In this document: piece by piece, positions 28,581-36,077 of the stretch | How the letters are laid out: each line of letters begins with the position of its first letter | Position numbering within the stretch: position 1 is the stretch's first letter | Assembly: GCA_003151935.1 (NCBI GenBank) | Contig: PLYZ01000097.1 | Span: 1 to 44,470 of the forward strand | Length of the DNA: 44,470 bases | Direction: 5' to 3' | DNA from: Candidatus Dormiibacterota bacterium | GTDB lineage: Bacteria; Chloroflexota; Dormibacteria; Dormibacterales; Dormibacteraceae | The notes under the pieces: model-generated | Databases searched by the model: none | What the model saw: the letters and a program-made list of their open reading frames with translations, nothing else | Told to the model about the DNA's origin: nothing | Made by a program: the position numbers and the translations under genes

Positions 28581-29135
28581 TTATGGGTTGACTGGGCCGG
28601 GACCGAAGTAGATCTGGGGATCGCTTGGCAGCGCGGGCTGGAAGAGGTTGATGATCGGCTTGTCGATGTTGGTCGCGAGCGGCACGATGACATGCGATCC
28701 GTTGTAGGCGTTGCGGATGTTGAGCTGAAGGGTGTCGAGCTGCGCGCCGCCGAACGGGTTGGCGGCGGCCCCGAGCTCGTAAACGCAGACCACCGTGAGA
28801 AACACGCCGGTGATCAAGCCGACGATGACCCCGAACGAGCGGTTCAGCGCTAGAGCGGGGATCTGGATCTGGCTGTGAGCGAGTTGAGTCGCGCCCTCCA
28901 CGATGACCAGAACGCCGAGCATGAGCCCGAAGAATCCATAGATCCTTGCGTCCGGCGTTTCGAAGTTGGACGTTTGCTGGAGGATGCCACCGGCCTGCAG
29001 CCCCATGTTCGTGCCGGCGAGCAACGCGACGTACAGCGCGATGAAGCCGATCAGCCGCCGGAGCACGCCGGTGAAAAGGCCGCCCACGCCGTAGGCGACG
29101 ATCACCAGGATGGCGAACAGATCGATCCAGGTCAA
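28581..29135 (-). CDS. CvpA-family membrane protein
   Basis: 184-residue protein with about four membrane helices (near residues 5-22, 28-48, 65-85 and 100-122) and a C-terminal extracytoplasmic tail. The N-terminal pattern (TWIDLFAILVIVAYGVGGLFTG) fits the CvpA family, linked to colicin V production in E. coli and to envelope homeostasis elsewhere. The TTG start at 29135 lies exactly 22 bases after the main hairpin of repeat copy B, the same distance as for pheT and copy C. It follows pheT and precedes tyrS. Confidence 0.8.
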   Translation of the reverse strand: MTWIDLFAILVIVAYGVGGLFTGVLRRLIGFIALYVALLAGTNMGLQAGGILQQTSNFETPDARIYGFFGLMLGVLVIVEGATQLAHSQIQIPALALNRSFGVIVGLITGVFLTVVCVYELGAAANPFGGAQLDTLQLNIRNAYNGSHVIVPLATNIDKPIINLFQPALPSDPQIYFGPGPVNP

Positions 29136-29157
29136 TTCCTGTAGACCCTACCTTTCC

Positions 29158-29262
29158 CGGTCCGAAATCGCGGTGGTTGGGTGCGGATTTCGGACCGAAG
29201 CCGCTGAACCATGCGCACGCTGCCGGTTGTGAAAGACATCGCGGATTGCCATTGGCGCTTCA
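29158..29262 (-). repeat. Composite palindromic repeat, copy B (partly degraded)
   Basis: Main hairpin: CGGTCCGAAATC (29158-29169), 16-base loop, GATTTCGGACCG (29186-29197). On the minus strand the upstream side keeps TTCAGCGGCTT and a distal TGAAGCGCC (29262-29254) followed by ATGGCAATC, as in copy C, but the right outer arm is altered and the GGA-loop hairpin is missing. It occupies the pheT-cvpA gap. Twenty-two bases separate the hairpin from the cvpA TTG start. Confidence 0.7.
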
Positions 29263-29302
29263 CCGGCGCTGACGGCGCGGAGCTCAAAGAATTGCGAGGC
29301 GC

Positions 29303-31690
29303 TCATACCCGGAACCCCGCCTGGTGTCGCTTTTCCAGTGTCAGCTTGATCTCCGTCATCACTTTGTCCACTTCGGCGTCCGTCAGGGTGCGCTCGGGGC
29401 TTCGGAAAGTCAAGGTGAACGCAATGCTCTTTTGGCCCTCTGGAACCTGCGCGCCGTGGTATTCGTCGAAGGCACGCGCGCTTTCCAGGAGATCGCCGGC
29501 GGACTCCTTGATCGCCGCCAGCAGCAAGCCCGCCGCGACGTGCTCTTCCACCACCACCGCGAGGTCGCGATCGATCGCGGGGAACCTCGGCAGGGGCTGT
29601 GCGAGAGGTGTTCGGGAGTTGGCGAGCACCGGCTCCACGTCGATCTCGAAGGCCACCAACCTGCCCTCGACCTTGAGGCCGTCCGCCACGGTCGGATGCA
29701 GCTCGCCCAGGTAGCCGAGCTGGCGGCCCTCGAGGATGACGGCCGCGCACCGGCCCGGATGGAAGAGCTCGGCCGCCCCACGCTGGTAGGTGCAAGCCGG
29801 GGCTGACAGCCCCTCCAGGCACCCTGCGAGGACCGATTTGAGCGCGTAGAAGGCGGCCCGGCCTGAATCCGGAGTGTTGCCCGCTGTGGCAACGGCGGCC
29901 AGGCGAAGCGGCTCCTCCGGCTGGCTGTACTTCTCGCCGACGCGCGCGAGAAAAGCCGATGCGATCTCGTAGATGCGGACCTCGTTCCGTCCGCGATCAC
30001 GGTTCAGGGCCACCGCGTCGACCAGCGACGGCAGCAGCGAGGTGCGCAGGGTGTCCATGTCGTCGCTCAGAGCGTTCGATACGCGCATCGCCAGCGCAGC
30101 GATCCGCAACGCCTCCAGCTTGCGGCCTGAGACCAGGGCCGGGTTCCAGGTCTCGGTGAAACCCGCACCGGCCATCACCTGGCGCGCCGCATCGAGGCGG
30201 CGGTCGACGCTGGGGACGAGCGGCGTCCATCTGTCGTGGCGGCGGCCGGGCAAGGTCGGCGGGACCCGGTCGTAGCCGTACACGCGACCGACCTCCTCGA
30301 CGAGGTCTTCGGGAATCGTGACGTCCAGGCGGAAGACAGGCGGCAGCACGTCCCACTCGCCGTCACCCAGCACCTTGACGTGGAATCCAAGCCGGATGAG
30401 GATCGCCTCCGAATCCTGAAGGGGGACGTGCGTGCCCAGCACCTCGTCTACGACCCAGGGCTTGAGCCTCACGCGAACCGGCTCCTGCGGCTCCGGGTAG
30501 ACATCAGGCCATTCGCGGTGCACCGAGCCCCCCGCGAGCTCGGCGATGAGCGACGCGGCACGTCGCGCCCCGGCCAGGGCGAGCTCAGGCGGCAGCCCGC
30601 GCTCGAAGCGAGCAGACGCCTCAGTACGCAGCCCCAGCGCTCGAGCGGTCTGCCGCACGCTGGGCCCGCTGAAAGTGGCGGCTTCGAGCAGGATGTCCAC
30701 CGTGCCGGCGGCCACAGCGGTGTCCTCACCGCCGATGACGCCCGCGATGGCGACCGGCCGCTGAGAATCCGCGATCACAAGCATGCCGCCGGCCAGCTCT
30801 CGTTCGACGCCGTCCAGGCAAAGAAGCTTTTCACCGTCGCGAGCACGCCGAACGCGGATCTCAGCGCCAAGGAGCTTCGTGAGGTCGAACGCGTGCAGCG
30901 GCTGGGCGTACTCGAGCAAGACGTAGTTGGTGATGTCGACGATGTTGCTGATCGGCCGCACTCCGCAGGCGCGCAGCCTGCGCTGAAGCCACTCCGGGCT
31001 CGGACCGACCTTGACTCCCTTGATCACGCCGCCGATGTACCGGCTGCAGAGGTCGGGATCTTCGATGATCACCTTGACCAGCTCCCGCCCCGGCGGGTTC
31101 GCGGTGCCGGTGAATGAGGGCATGAAGTCGCGCTTGAGCGGGCGGTCGAGACCGGCGGCCAGCTCGCGAGCGACCCCGAGGTGCCCCATGCAGTCTGGGC
31201 GGTTGGACGTGACCTCGACATCCATGATCGCCTGGCTCGGGATCACCGTCGTCAGCGGCTCGCCCGGCGTCCCGCCGGCCAGGATCAGGATGCCCGAATG
31301 GTCGTCGCCCAGCAGAAGCTCGTCGGCCGAACAGAGCATCCCGCTGGCCTTGTAGCCGGCGATGTTCATATCCTTCACGAGCCGGCCGTTGGGAACCGTG
31401 GTCCCGGGCAAGGCGACGGGGACCAGAGTCCCGACGACCGCATTGGGCGCTCCGGCGATAATCTGCTGAACGCGACCGCCTCCGATGTCGACCTGGTGCA
31501 CCCAGAGGTCGTTGCGAGACTTCGGGTGCTTGACCTGCTCGAGGATCTTCCCCACCACGATCTGGGAGAGGTCCACGAGCGTGAGCGACTCGACCTCGAT
31601 GCCAAGGCGCGTGAGCACCTCGGCCGCGTCCTTGGGTGAGACGTCGGTCAGATCGACGAAATCCCCCAGCCACTCGTATGAGAGCTTCAA
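29303..31690 (-). CDS. pheT: Phenylalanyl-tRNA synthetase beta subunit
   Basis: 795 residues, the full bacterial PheT size. An N-terminal EMAPII-like tRNA-binding domain (residues about 40-150) is followed by B3/B4 editing and B5 domains (FRLDVTIPEDLVEEVGRVYGYD). The C-terminal anticodon-binding FDX-ACB domain begins near PLPRFPAIDRDLAVVV. It pairs with PheS in an alpha2beta2 enzyme. The TTG at 31690 gives the expected start M-K-L-S-Y-E-W-L. Unusually for pheST, the two genes are separated by 173 bases, filled by repeat copy C. The TTG sits 22 bases after the hairpin of that repeat. Confidence 0.97.
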   Translation of the reverse strand: MKLSYEWLGDFVDLTDVSPKDAAEVLTRLGIEVESLTLVDLSQIVVGKILEQVKHPKSRNDLWVHQVDIGGGRVQQIIAGAPNAVVGTLVPVALPGTTVPNGRLVKDMNIAGYKASGMLCSADELLLGDDHSGILILAGGTPGEPLTTVIPSQAIMDVEVTSNRPDCMGHLGVARELAAGLDRPLKRDFMPSFTGTANPPGRELVKVIIEDPDLCSRYIGGVIKGVKVGPSPEWLQRRLRACGVRPISNIVDITNYVLLEYAQPLHAFDLTKLLGAEIRVRRARDGEKLLCLDGVERELAGGMLVIADSQRPVAIAGVIGGEDTAVAAGTVDILLEAATFSGPSVRQTARALGLRTEASARFERGLPPELALAGARRAASLIAELAGGSVHREWPDVYPEPQEPVRVRLKPWVVDEVLGTHVPLQDSEAILIRLGFHVKVLGDGEWDVLPPVFRLDVTIPEDLVEEVGRVYGYDRVPPTLPGRRHDRWTPLVPSVDRRLDAARQVMAGAGFTETWNPALVSGRKLEALRIAALAMRVSNALSDDMDTLRTSLLPSLVDAVALNRDRGRNEVRIYEIASAFLARVGEKYSQPEEPLRLAAVATAGNTPDSGRAAFYALKSVLAGCLEGLSAPACTYQRGAAELFHPGRCAAVILEGRQLGYLGELHPTVADGLKVEGRLVAFEIDVEPVLANSRTPLAQPLPRFPAIDRDLAVVVEEHVAAGLLLAAIKESAGDLLESARAFDEYHGAQVPEGQKSIAFTLTFRSPERTLTDAEVDKVMTEIKLTLEKRHQAGFRV

Positions 31691-31859
31691 TTCTTAAAGG
31701 ACCCTACCTTCCCGGTCCGAAATCGCGGCGGCTGGGTGCGGATTTCGGACCGAAGCCCCTGAAGCGCCCCCGGACCGGGTCCCCCGGTCCGGGTTGCCGT
31801 CCGCAAAAACAGGGCCGTCGACCTCAATGTCGGGCGTGCGATTGCCATACGGCGCTTCA
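31691..31859 (-). repeat. Composite palindromic repeat, copy C (complete)
   Basis: On the minus strand: outer arm TGAAGCGCC (31859-31851), about 58 bases, hairpin CCCGGACCGGG-GGA-CCCGGTCCGGG (31793-31769), outer arm GGCGCTTCA (31768-31760), a 7-base spacer, then the main hairpin CGGTCCGAAATC (31752-31741), 16-base loop, GATTTCGGACCG (31724-31713), and a 22-base tail to the pheT start. All stems are perfect. The part order equals copy A while outer-arm and inner-hairpin bases differ, so pairing rather than sequence is conserved there. It begins 4 bases after the pheS stop. Confidence 0.75.
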
Positions 31860-31863
31860 CGGG

Positions 31864-32886
31864 CTAAAATTGCTCCAGGAATCTGAGGTCCGATTCGTAG
31901 AACAGCCGGATGTCGTCGACGTCGTGCTTGAGCATGGCCATGCGCTCGATCCCGAATCCCCAGGCGTAGCCGTTCCACTCCGTCGGATCGATGCCGCCGT
32001 TGCGCAGGACCTGCGGGTGGACCATGCCGCAGCCCCCCACCTCGAGCCAGCCCTTGTGCCTGCAGCTCTTGCAGCCCATGCCATTGCAGATTCCGCATGT
32101 GACGTCGAACTCGAAGCTCGGCTCGGTGAAGGGGAAGTAGCTCGGTCGAACGCGAACCTTGCGTTCGATCCCGTACAGGGACTGGATCATGTAAAGCAGC
32201 GTTCCTTTCATGTCGCCGACGGTCAGGGCCCGGTCGATCGCCAGCCCTTCCACCTGGCTGAAATACGGCAGGCGGGTCGCCTCCGGCGCGTCGCGGCGAT
32301 AGCAGCGTCCTGGGGTGATGATGTAGATCGGCGGCTCCTTGATCCGCTGCATGGCGCGAATCTGCACCGGCGACGTGTGCGCGCGCAGGAGCAGCTCGGG
32401 GGTGAAATAGAAGGAGTCCCAGTTCTCGCGGGCCGGATGGCCCGCCGTGAGGTTGAGGGCTTCGAAGTTGTACCACTCGGTCTCGACCTCGGGACCAAGC
32501 TCGACCTGGTAGCCGAGGCTTTCGAGCACTGTCTCGATCTGGCGCCGGACCTGCGTGAGGACGTGCAGGTGGCCCTGCCCGAGCGGTGGTCCGGGGAACG
32601 TGATGTCGATCGCCTCGGTCTCGACGATGTCGGCAAGCCGCTCTACGCGCAGCTCGCCGAGGCGGGCGGCGATCGCACCCTCGAGCTGCTGCTTGATTCC
32701 GTTGAGCAGCCGGCCGCGGTCAGATCTCTCTTCTTTGGGGAGGCCGGGGATCTCCTTGATCAGGTTCGTCATCGCGCCACTGTTTCCGAACAGCGCCACC
32801 CGCACCTGTTCGAGCTCTTTTTCGTCGCGTGTGACGGCGATCTGGCTCTTGTAGTCGTTGAGGAGCTCGTCTGGTCCGTGGATCAT
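31864..32886 (-). CDS. pheS: Phenylalanyl-tRNA synthetase alpha subunit
   Basis: Class II catalytic subunit, 340 residues. An N-terminal coiled coil (residues 1-85) binds tRNA. Motif 2 is in the CYRRDAPEATRLPYFSQVEGL region and motif 3 is GYAWGFGIERMAML. A Cys-rich loop (CGICNGMGCKSCRHKGW) precedes GGCGMVHPQVL, as in many bacterial PheS. The ATG at 32886 overlaps the TGA of the upstream methyltransferase gene (32883-32886), so the translation-factor operon from infC continues into pheS. Confidence 0.96.
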   Translation of the reverse strand: MIHGPDELLNDYKSQIAVTRDEKELEQVRVALFGNSGAMTNLIKEIPGLPKEERSDRGRLLNGIKQQLEGAIAARLGELRVERLADIVETEAIDITFPGPPLGQGHLHVLTQVRRQIETVLESLGYQVELGPEVETEWYNFEALNLTAGHPARENWDSFYFTPELLLRAHTSPVQIRAMQRIKEPPIYIITPGRCYRRDAPEATRLPYFSQVEGLAIDRALTVGDMKGTLLYMIQSLYGIERKVRVRPSYFPFTEPSFEFDVTCGICNGMGCKSCRHKGWLEVGGCGMVHPQVLRNGGIDPTEWNGYAWGFGIERMAMLKHDVDDIRLFYESDLRFLEQF

Positions 32887-33611
32887 GCCGCCAGCCTCCT
32901 CCTGACTTCGAAGAGGATCAAAGCCGCGGCCGCAGCCACGTTCAACGACTCGACCCCTGCGCTGAGGTGAACCGTGACGAGCTTGAGATCGGAACGAGAA
33001 AGCCCATGCGTCTCACTGCCGAGCACGATCATGCCCGCTTTCTCGATCGGAACGTCTCCCAGCGGCGCGCCTCCGGCGGCGGCGGCGCCGTACCCCTCCA
33101 GGCCGGCGAGGTCGCTCCACGAAGCACGCGCGACGGTGAGCCGGAACACGTTGCCTGCCGACGCGCGCACAGCTTTGGCCCCATATGGATCGGCGGAACC
33201 CGGCAGCACAGCAAGCGCCGGTGCGCCGGCGGCCGCCGCGCTGCGGCAGATCGCCCCGACGTTGCCAGGGTCCTGCACGCCATCCAACACCACCAACGGC
33301 CAATGTCGCCCCCGGGCGGCGGAGATGGCGGCGCTTGCGTCTAGCTCTTTGACTTTTGCGATCGCTATGACTCCTTGGGGTGTGACGGTCTGGCTGACGG
33401 TGCGAAACGTCCCACGAGCCAGGGTGATATGCCGTCCGCTTCTAGCGGTGAACTCGTCCCCCTCTCGAACCGCCACCACCTCGAACTCCAAACCGGCGGC
33501 CTCGGCCTCGGCGAGAACGCGCGAGCCCTCCAGGAGGACATAGCCTGGCTCGCGCCGTTGGGCGAGGCGCCGCAAGCGGCGGACGATCTCGTTTTCCGGG
33601 CTGGAGATCAG
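32883..33611 (-). CDS. TrmH/SpoU-family RNA 2'-O-methyltransferase
   Basis: SPOUT-fold RNA methyltransferase, 242 residues with the start chosen, probably acting on 23S rRNA. The N-terminal substrate-binding domain has YVLLEGSRVLAEA. The knotted SAM-binding core shows motif 1 VQDPGNVGAICRSAAAAG, motif 2 VLGSETHGLS and motif 3 SLNVAAAAALILFE. Family members begin M-I-(S/T)-S-P-x-N. Here that beginning is only reached from a CTG at 33611, four bases after the rplT stop; the next standard start, a TTG 11 codons later, would cut into the domain. No Shine-Dalgarno is evident, so re-initiation after rplT may be used. The TGA overlaps the pheS ATG. Confidence 0.92.
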   Translation of the reverse strand: MISSPENEIVRRLRRLAQRREPGYVLLEGSRVLAEAEAAGLEFEVVAVREGDEFTARSGRHITLARGTFRTVSQTVTPQGVIAIAKVKELDASAAISAARGRHWPLVVLDGVQDPGNVGAICRSAAAAGAPALAVLPGSADPYGAKAVRASAGNVFRLTVARASWSDLAGLEGYGAAAAGGAPLGDVPIEKAGMIVLGSETHGLSRSDLKLVTVHLSAGVESLNVAAAAALILFEVRRRLAA

Positions 33612-33615
33612 CTGG

Positions 33616-33969
<354 letters not shown>

Positions 33970-33971
33970 CT

Positions 33972-34166
33972 CTAGATCCCCAGGGCCCGGCGCACGGTCT
34001 TGCGATCGGACTTGGCCACCGGCTGCTCGTTCTCGAAGCCGCGCTTGCGCTTCTGTGACTTGTGCTCGAGCAGGTGGCTCTTGTGCGAGCTGGCGCGCAT
34101 GAGCTTGCCGGTGCCGGTCACACGGATCCGCTTAGAGATTCCCTTCTGGGTCTTGATCTTAGGCAC
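33972..34166 (-). CDS. rpmI: 50S ribosomal protein L35
   Basis: L35, 64 residues, very basic, with the family start [13 protein letters not shown] and the [19 protein letters not shown] stretch. GTG at 34166 is the start and overlaps the infC stop by 8 bases, so it is probably translationally coupled to infC. It lies in the universal infC-rpmI-rplT order. Confidence 0.95.
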   Translation of the reverse strand: MPKIKTQKGISKRIRVTGTGKLMRASSHKSHLLEHKSQKRKRGFENEQPVAKSDRKTVRRALGI

Positions 34167-34704
34167 CGTTTGCGCTCTCCTTGGGGGCGGCCTGGCGGGT
34201 AGGCGCCAGGATCATGAACAGGTTCTTGCCCTCGAGCAGAGGTGCGCGTTCGACGACCGCGAACGGCTTCGCGTCATCGGCGACCCGGTCGAGAATCCTT
34301 CTGCCGATGTCCTGGTGGACCATCTCGCGGCCCCTGAACATGATCGTCACCTTAACTTTCTCTCCTGCTTCGAGGAACTGCTTCAAACCCTTGAACTTCG
34401 TCTGGAAATCGTGCTCCGCGACCTTCGGTCGCAGCTTCATCTCCTTCAGTTTGGTGACATTCTGCTTGCGGCGCTGGTCCTTCTCCTTCTTGATCGTCTC
34501 GAACTTGTAGCGTCCGTAGTCGATCAGGCGGCAGACCGGTGGGCTCGCTTGCGGCGCCACCTCAACGAGGTCGAGTCCCTTCTCGCTTGCGATGCGCAGA
34601 GCGGCGTCCAGGGAGAGCACCCCCAACTGGTTGTTCTGGTCATCGATCAGCCGCACTTCCGAGCTGCGGATCTGATCGTTGATCTTCAGCTCTTTAAACG
34701 AGAT
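34159..34704 (-). CDS. infC: Translation initiation factor IF-3
   Basis: IF-3 checks start-codon pairing on the 30S subunit. 181 residues with the start chosen. The N-terminal domain begins KELKINDQIRSSEVRLID and contains CRLIDYGRYKFE. The C-terminal domain includes KLRPKVAEHDFQTKFK and FRGREMVHQDIG. The only standard start in frame (GTG at 34656) would remove the first conserved strand. The frame is closed by a TAG just upstream, leaving an ATC at 34704, preceded by GAGG with 9-base spacing. Rare AUU/AUC starts are a known feature of infC in other bacteria and support autoregulation, since IF-3 rejects them. Upstream is an attenuator-like terminator. Confidence 0.95.
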   Translation of the reverse strand: MSFKELKINDQIRSSEVRLIDDQNNQLGVLSLDAALRIASEKGLDLVEVAPQASPPVCRLIDYGRYKFETIKKEKDQRRKQNVTKLKEMKLRPKVAEHDFQTKFKGLKQFLEAGEKVKVTIMFRGREMVHQDIGRRILDRVADDAKPFAVVERAPLLEGKNLFMILAPTRQAAPKESANGA

Positions 34705-34755
34705 GAGACGCTACCTCGGGTAAATTCAGAGTCCTGCTATTCCTCCAATTCGGCT

Positions 34756-34789
34756 AAATAAAACAAAACGGACGGCCTGAAGCCATCCG
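34756..34789 (-). terminator. Attenuator-type terminator in the infC leader
   Basis: On the minus strand: CGGATGGC (34789-34782), loop TTCAG, GCCGTCCG (34776-34769), an 8-bp stem with one G-U pair, followed by the U-rich run TTTTGTTTTATTT (34768-34756). It stands about 50 bases before the infC ATC. An intrinsic terminator placed in front of the gene and on its strand is what attenuation requires. Confidence 0.7.
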
Positions 34790-34838
34790 CCGTAACCGTG
34801 ACCCTTTCGAGCGATGCCCTGAGGGTGAGGGTCGGTGC

Positions 34839-34855
34839 CCTGCTTCAGGTGCAGG
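34839..34855 (-). promoter_or_regulatory. Putative antiterminator/kissing hairpin in the infC leader
   Basis: CCTGC (34855-34851) pairs with GCAGG (34843-34839) around a loop. The segment CCTGAAGC (34849-34842) is perfectly complementary over 8 bases to GCTTCAGG (34783-34776), which spans the loop and inner pairs of the infC terminator. Pairing of the two would disrupt the terminator. A possible promoter, TTGCGC (34885-34880), 18-base spacer, TACGAT (34861-34856), lies just upstream; it is weak evidence. Confidence 0.5.
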
Positions 34856-34952
34856 ATCGTACCGGAAACGTAACCCGATGCGCAAAGTGGCGTTGCCTTT
34901 GATGACTGTGATTTCCACCCACCGGACCGGCCCCGTAAGGTGGCGGGCATCC

Positions 34953-36071
34953 ATGGGAACGCGATGGCGTGTGCCTGCACTTGGGGCGCTCGCCCTGATC
35001 CTGGCCGGCGCGTGCAGCGTCCCAGGGACAGGCGCCGCGAAATCGCCGGCACCGGTGGCCAGCTCTTCTCGCACGAGCTCCCCCTCGGCGAGCCCGGCCC
35101 AGAGCCCTTTGCCAGAGCCGGTGGCCGGCGCGTTCGGCGTGCTCGTGAGCTCGCTGAGCAGCAGCAGCTACACCGTCAGTCTGGTCGGGGTTGACGGCAG
35201 GGTCGTCGCCAGCCAGCTTGCCAACACCCCCGCGACGGTCACCTGCGGCGGCACAGCGGCCGGGGTCGTTCCTGCTCCCGTGAGCACCAGCAACACGCGG
35301 GCCTACTTCATGGATGCGCTCGGCGTCGTCCGCTACCTGGCTCCCAACGGAGACACCGGCCAGACCATCACGCTGCCGATTGGACCCGCTCGTCGCAGCC
35401 TGTTCGCGGTCAGCCCCGACGACGCGCTCATGGCGGTGGTGGTGGTGGACTTCCAGCAAGGCGGCGCGACGACCAGGTTGTACATGTACCAGCTGCAGTC
35501 CGGAGGCGCGCAGCTCCTGCTGTTCAGCCAGTCCGGCGCTTACACGCTCTGGCCGACGGGCTGGCATGGCACCACCAACCTGGTCCTGGCGAAGGTGCCC
35601 GCGTGCACTCAGGGCGGCGGACCTTTCAGCGCCGCGCCGCAGGAGCTCCACGTAGTCGACCCGAAGACCGCGGTTCGTCGCTTCATCGTCGGCGGTCCGA
35701 CTTGCGTAATCGCCGGACCGCCCTCGCCCGCGGGCGCTGTTTGCGAAGACACCGCGGCCTTTGCGCAGGCGAAAGTCCTCGACTGGACCGGAGCCACCAC
35801 CCATTCGTACCCGATCTCCGGGGCCACTCCAGCCCTTATCTCACCCGACGGCACGCTTGTCGCCATCGCGGCCTACGGGGCCCCGACCACCACACTGATT
35901 CCGACCAATGCCGCCGTTAATCTTTCCGCGTGCGGTTGGATCGACAGCACCCACCTGCTTTCGGGGGGTGATGTTCAGCATCAACCGAGCGTCGCAGACA
36001 TCACCACCGGCCAGGTCGTCCCGGTCGCGGCGCAGGGCGACTGTGCCGGTCGGATCCCGGGAGGCTGGTAG
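34953..36071 (+). CDS. Probable secreted lipoprotein, beta-propeller-like, function unknown
   Basis: A plus-strand gene of 372 residues among minus-strand genes. I do not recognise a named family. The N-terminus is a signal peptide: MGTRWRVP, a hydrophobic run ALGALALILAGA, then Cys, compatible with lipid attachment though the lipobox is not perfect. A Ser/Pro/Ala-rich linker of about 40 residues follows. The rest contains repeated strand patterns with SPDDALMAVVVVD and SPDGTLVAIAAYG, as in TolB/WD40-type propellers. Several Cys residues suggest disulphides. ATG at 34953 (AAGGTGG upstream) fits the signal peptide better than the ATG at 34878. It ends 6 bases before the convergent thrS stop, with no terminator visible between them. 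Confidence 0.75.
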   Translation: MGTRWRVPALGALALILAGACSVPGTGAAKSPAPVASSSRTSSPSASPAQSPLPEPVAGAFGVLVSSLSSSSYTVSLVGVDGRVVASQLANTPATVTCGGTAAGVVPAPVSTSNTRAYFMDALGVVRYLAPNGDTGQTITLPIGPARRSLFAVSPDDALMAVVVVDFQQGGATTRLYMYQLQSGGAQLLLFSQSGAYTLWPTGWHGTTNLVLAKVPACTQGGGPFSAAPQELHVVDPKTAVRRFIVGGPTCVIAGPPSPAGAVCEDTAAFAQAKVLDWTGATTHSYPISGATPALISPDGTLVAIAAYGAPTTTLIPTNAAVNLSACGWIDSTHLLSGGDVQHQPSVADITTGQVVPVAAQGDCAGRIPGGW

Positions 36072-36077
36072 GGCGAC

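Noticed and set aside
29148-29822. Minus-strand frame ending in repeat copy B, and a similar C-terminal sequence in a frame over copy C
   Set aside because: The shared residues come from the repeat DNA read in a frame overlapping pheT or pheS; there is no independent start or domain.
31636-32970. Plus-strand open frame of 444 codons
   Set aside because: Antisense to pheS and repeat copy C; no recognisable domain and no ribosome-binding site.
34705-34880. T-box riboswitch before infC
   Set aside because: There is a terminator and an alternative pairing, but no T-box consensus and no specifier-loop-like domain. A ribosomal-protein-type attenuator fits better.
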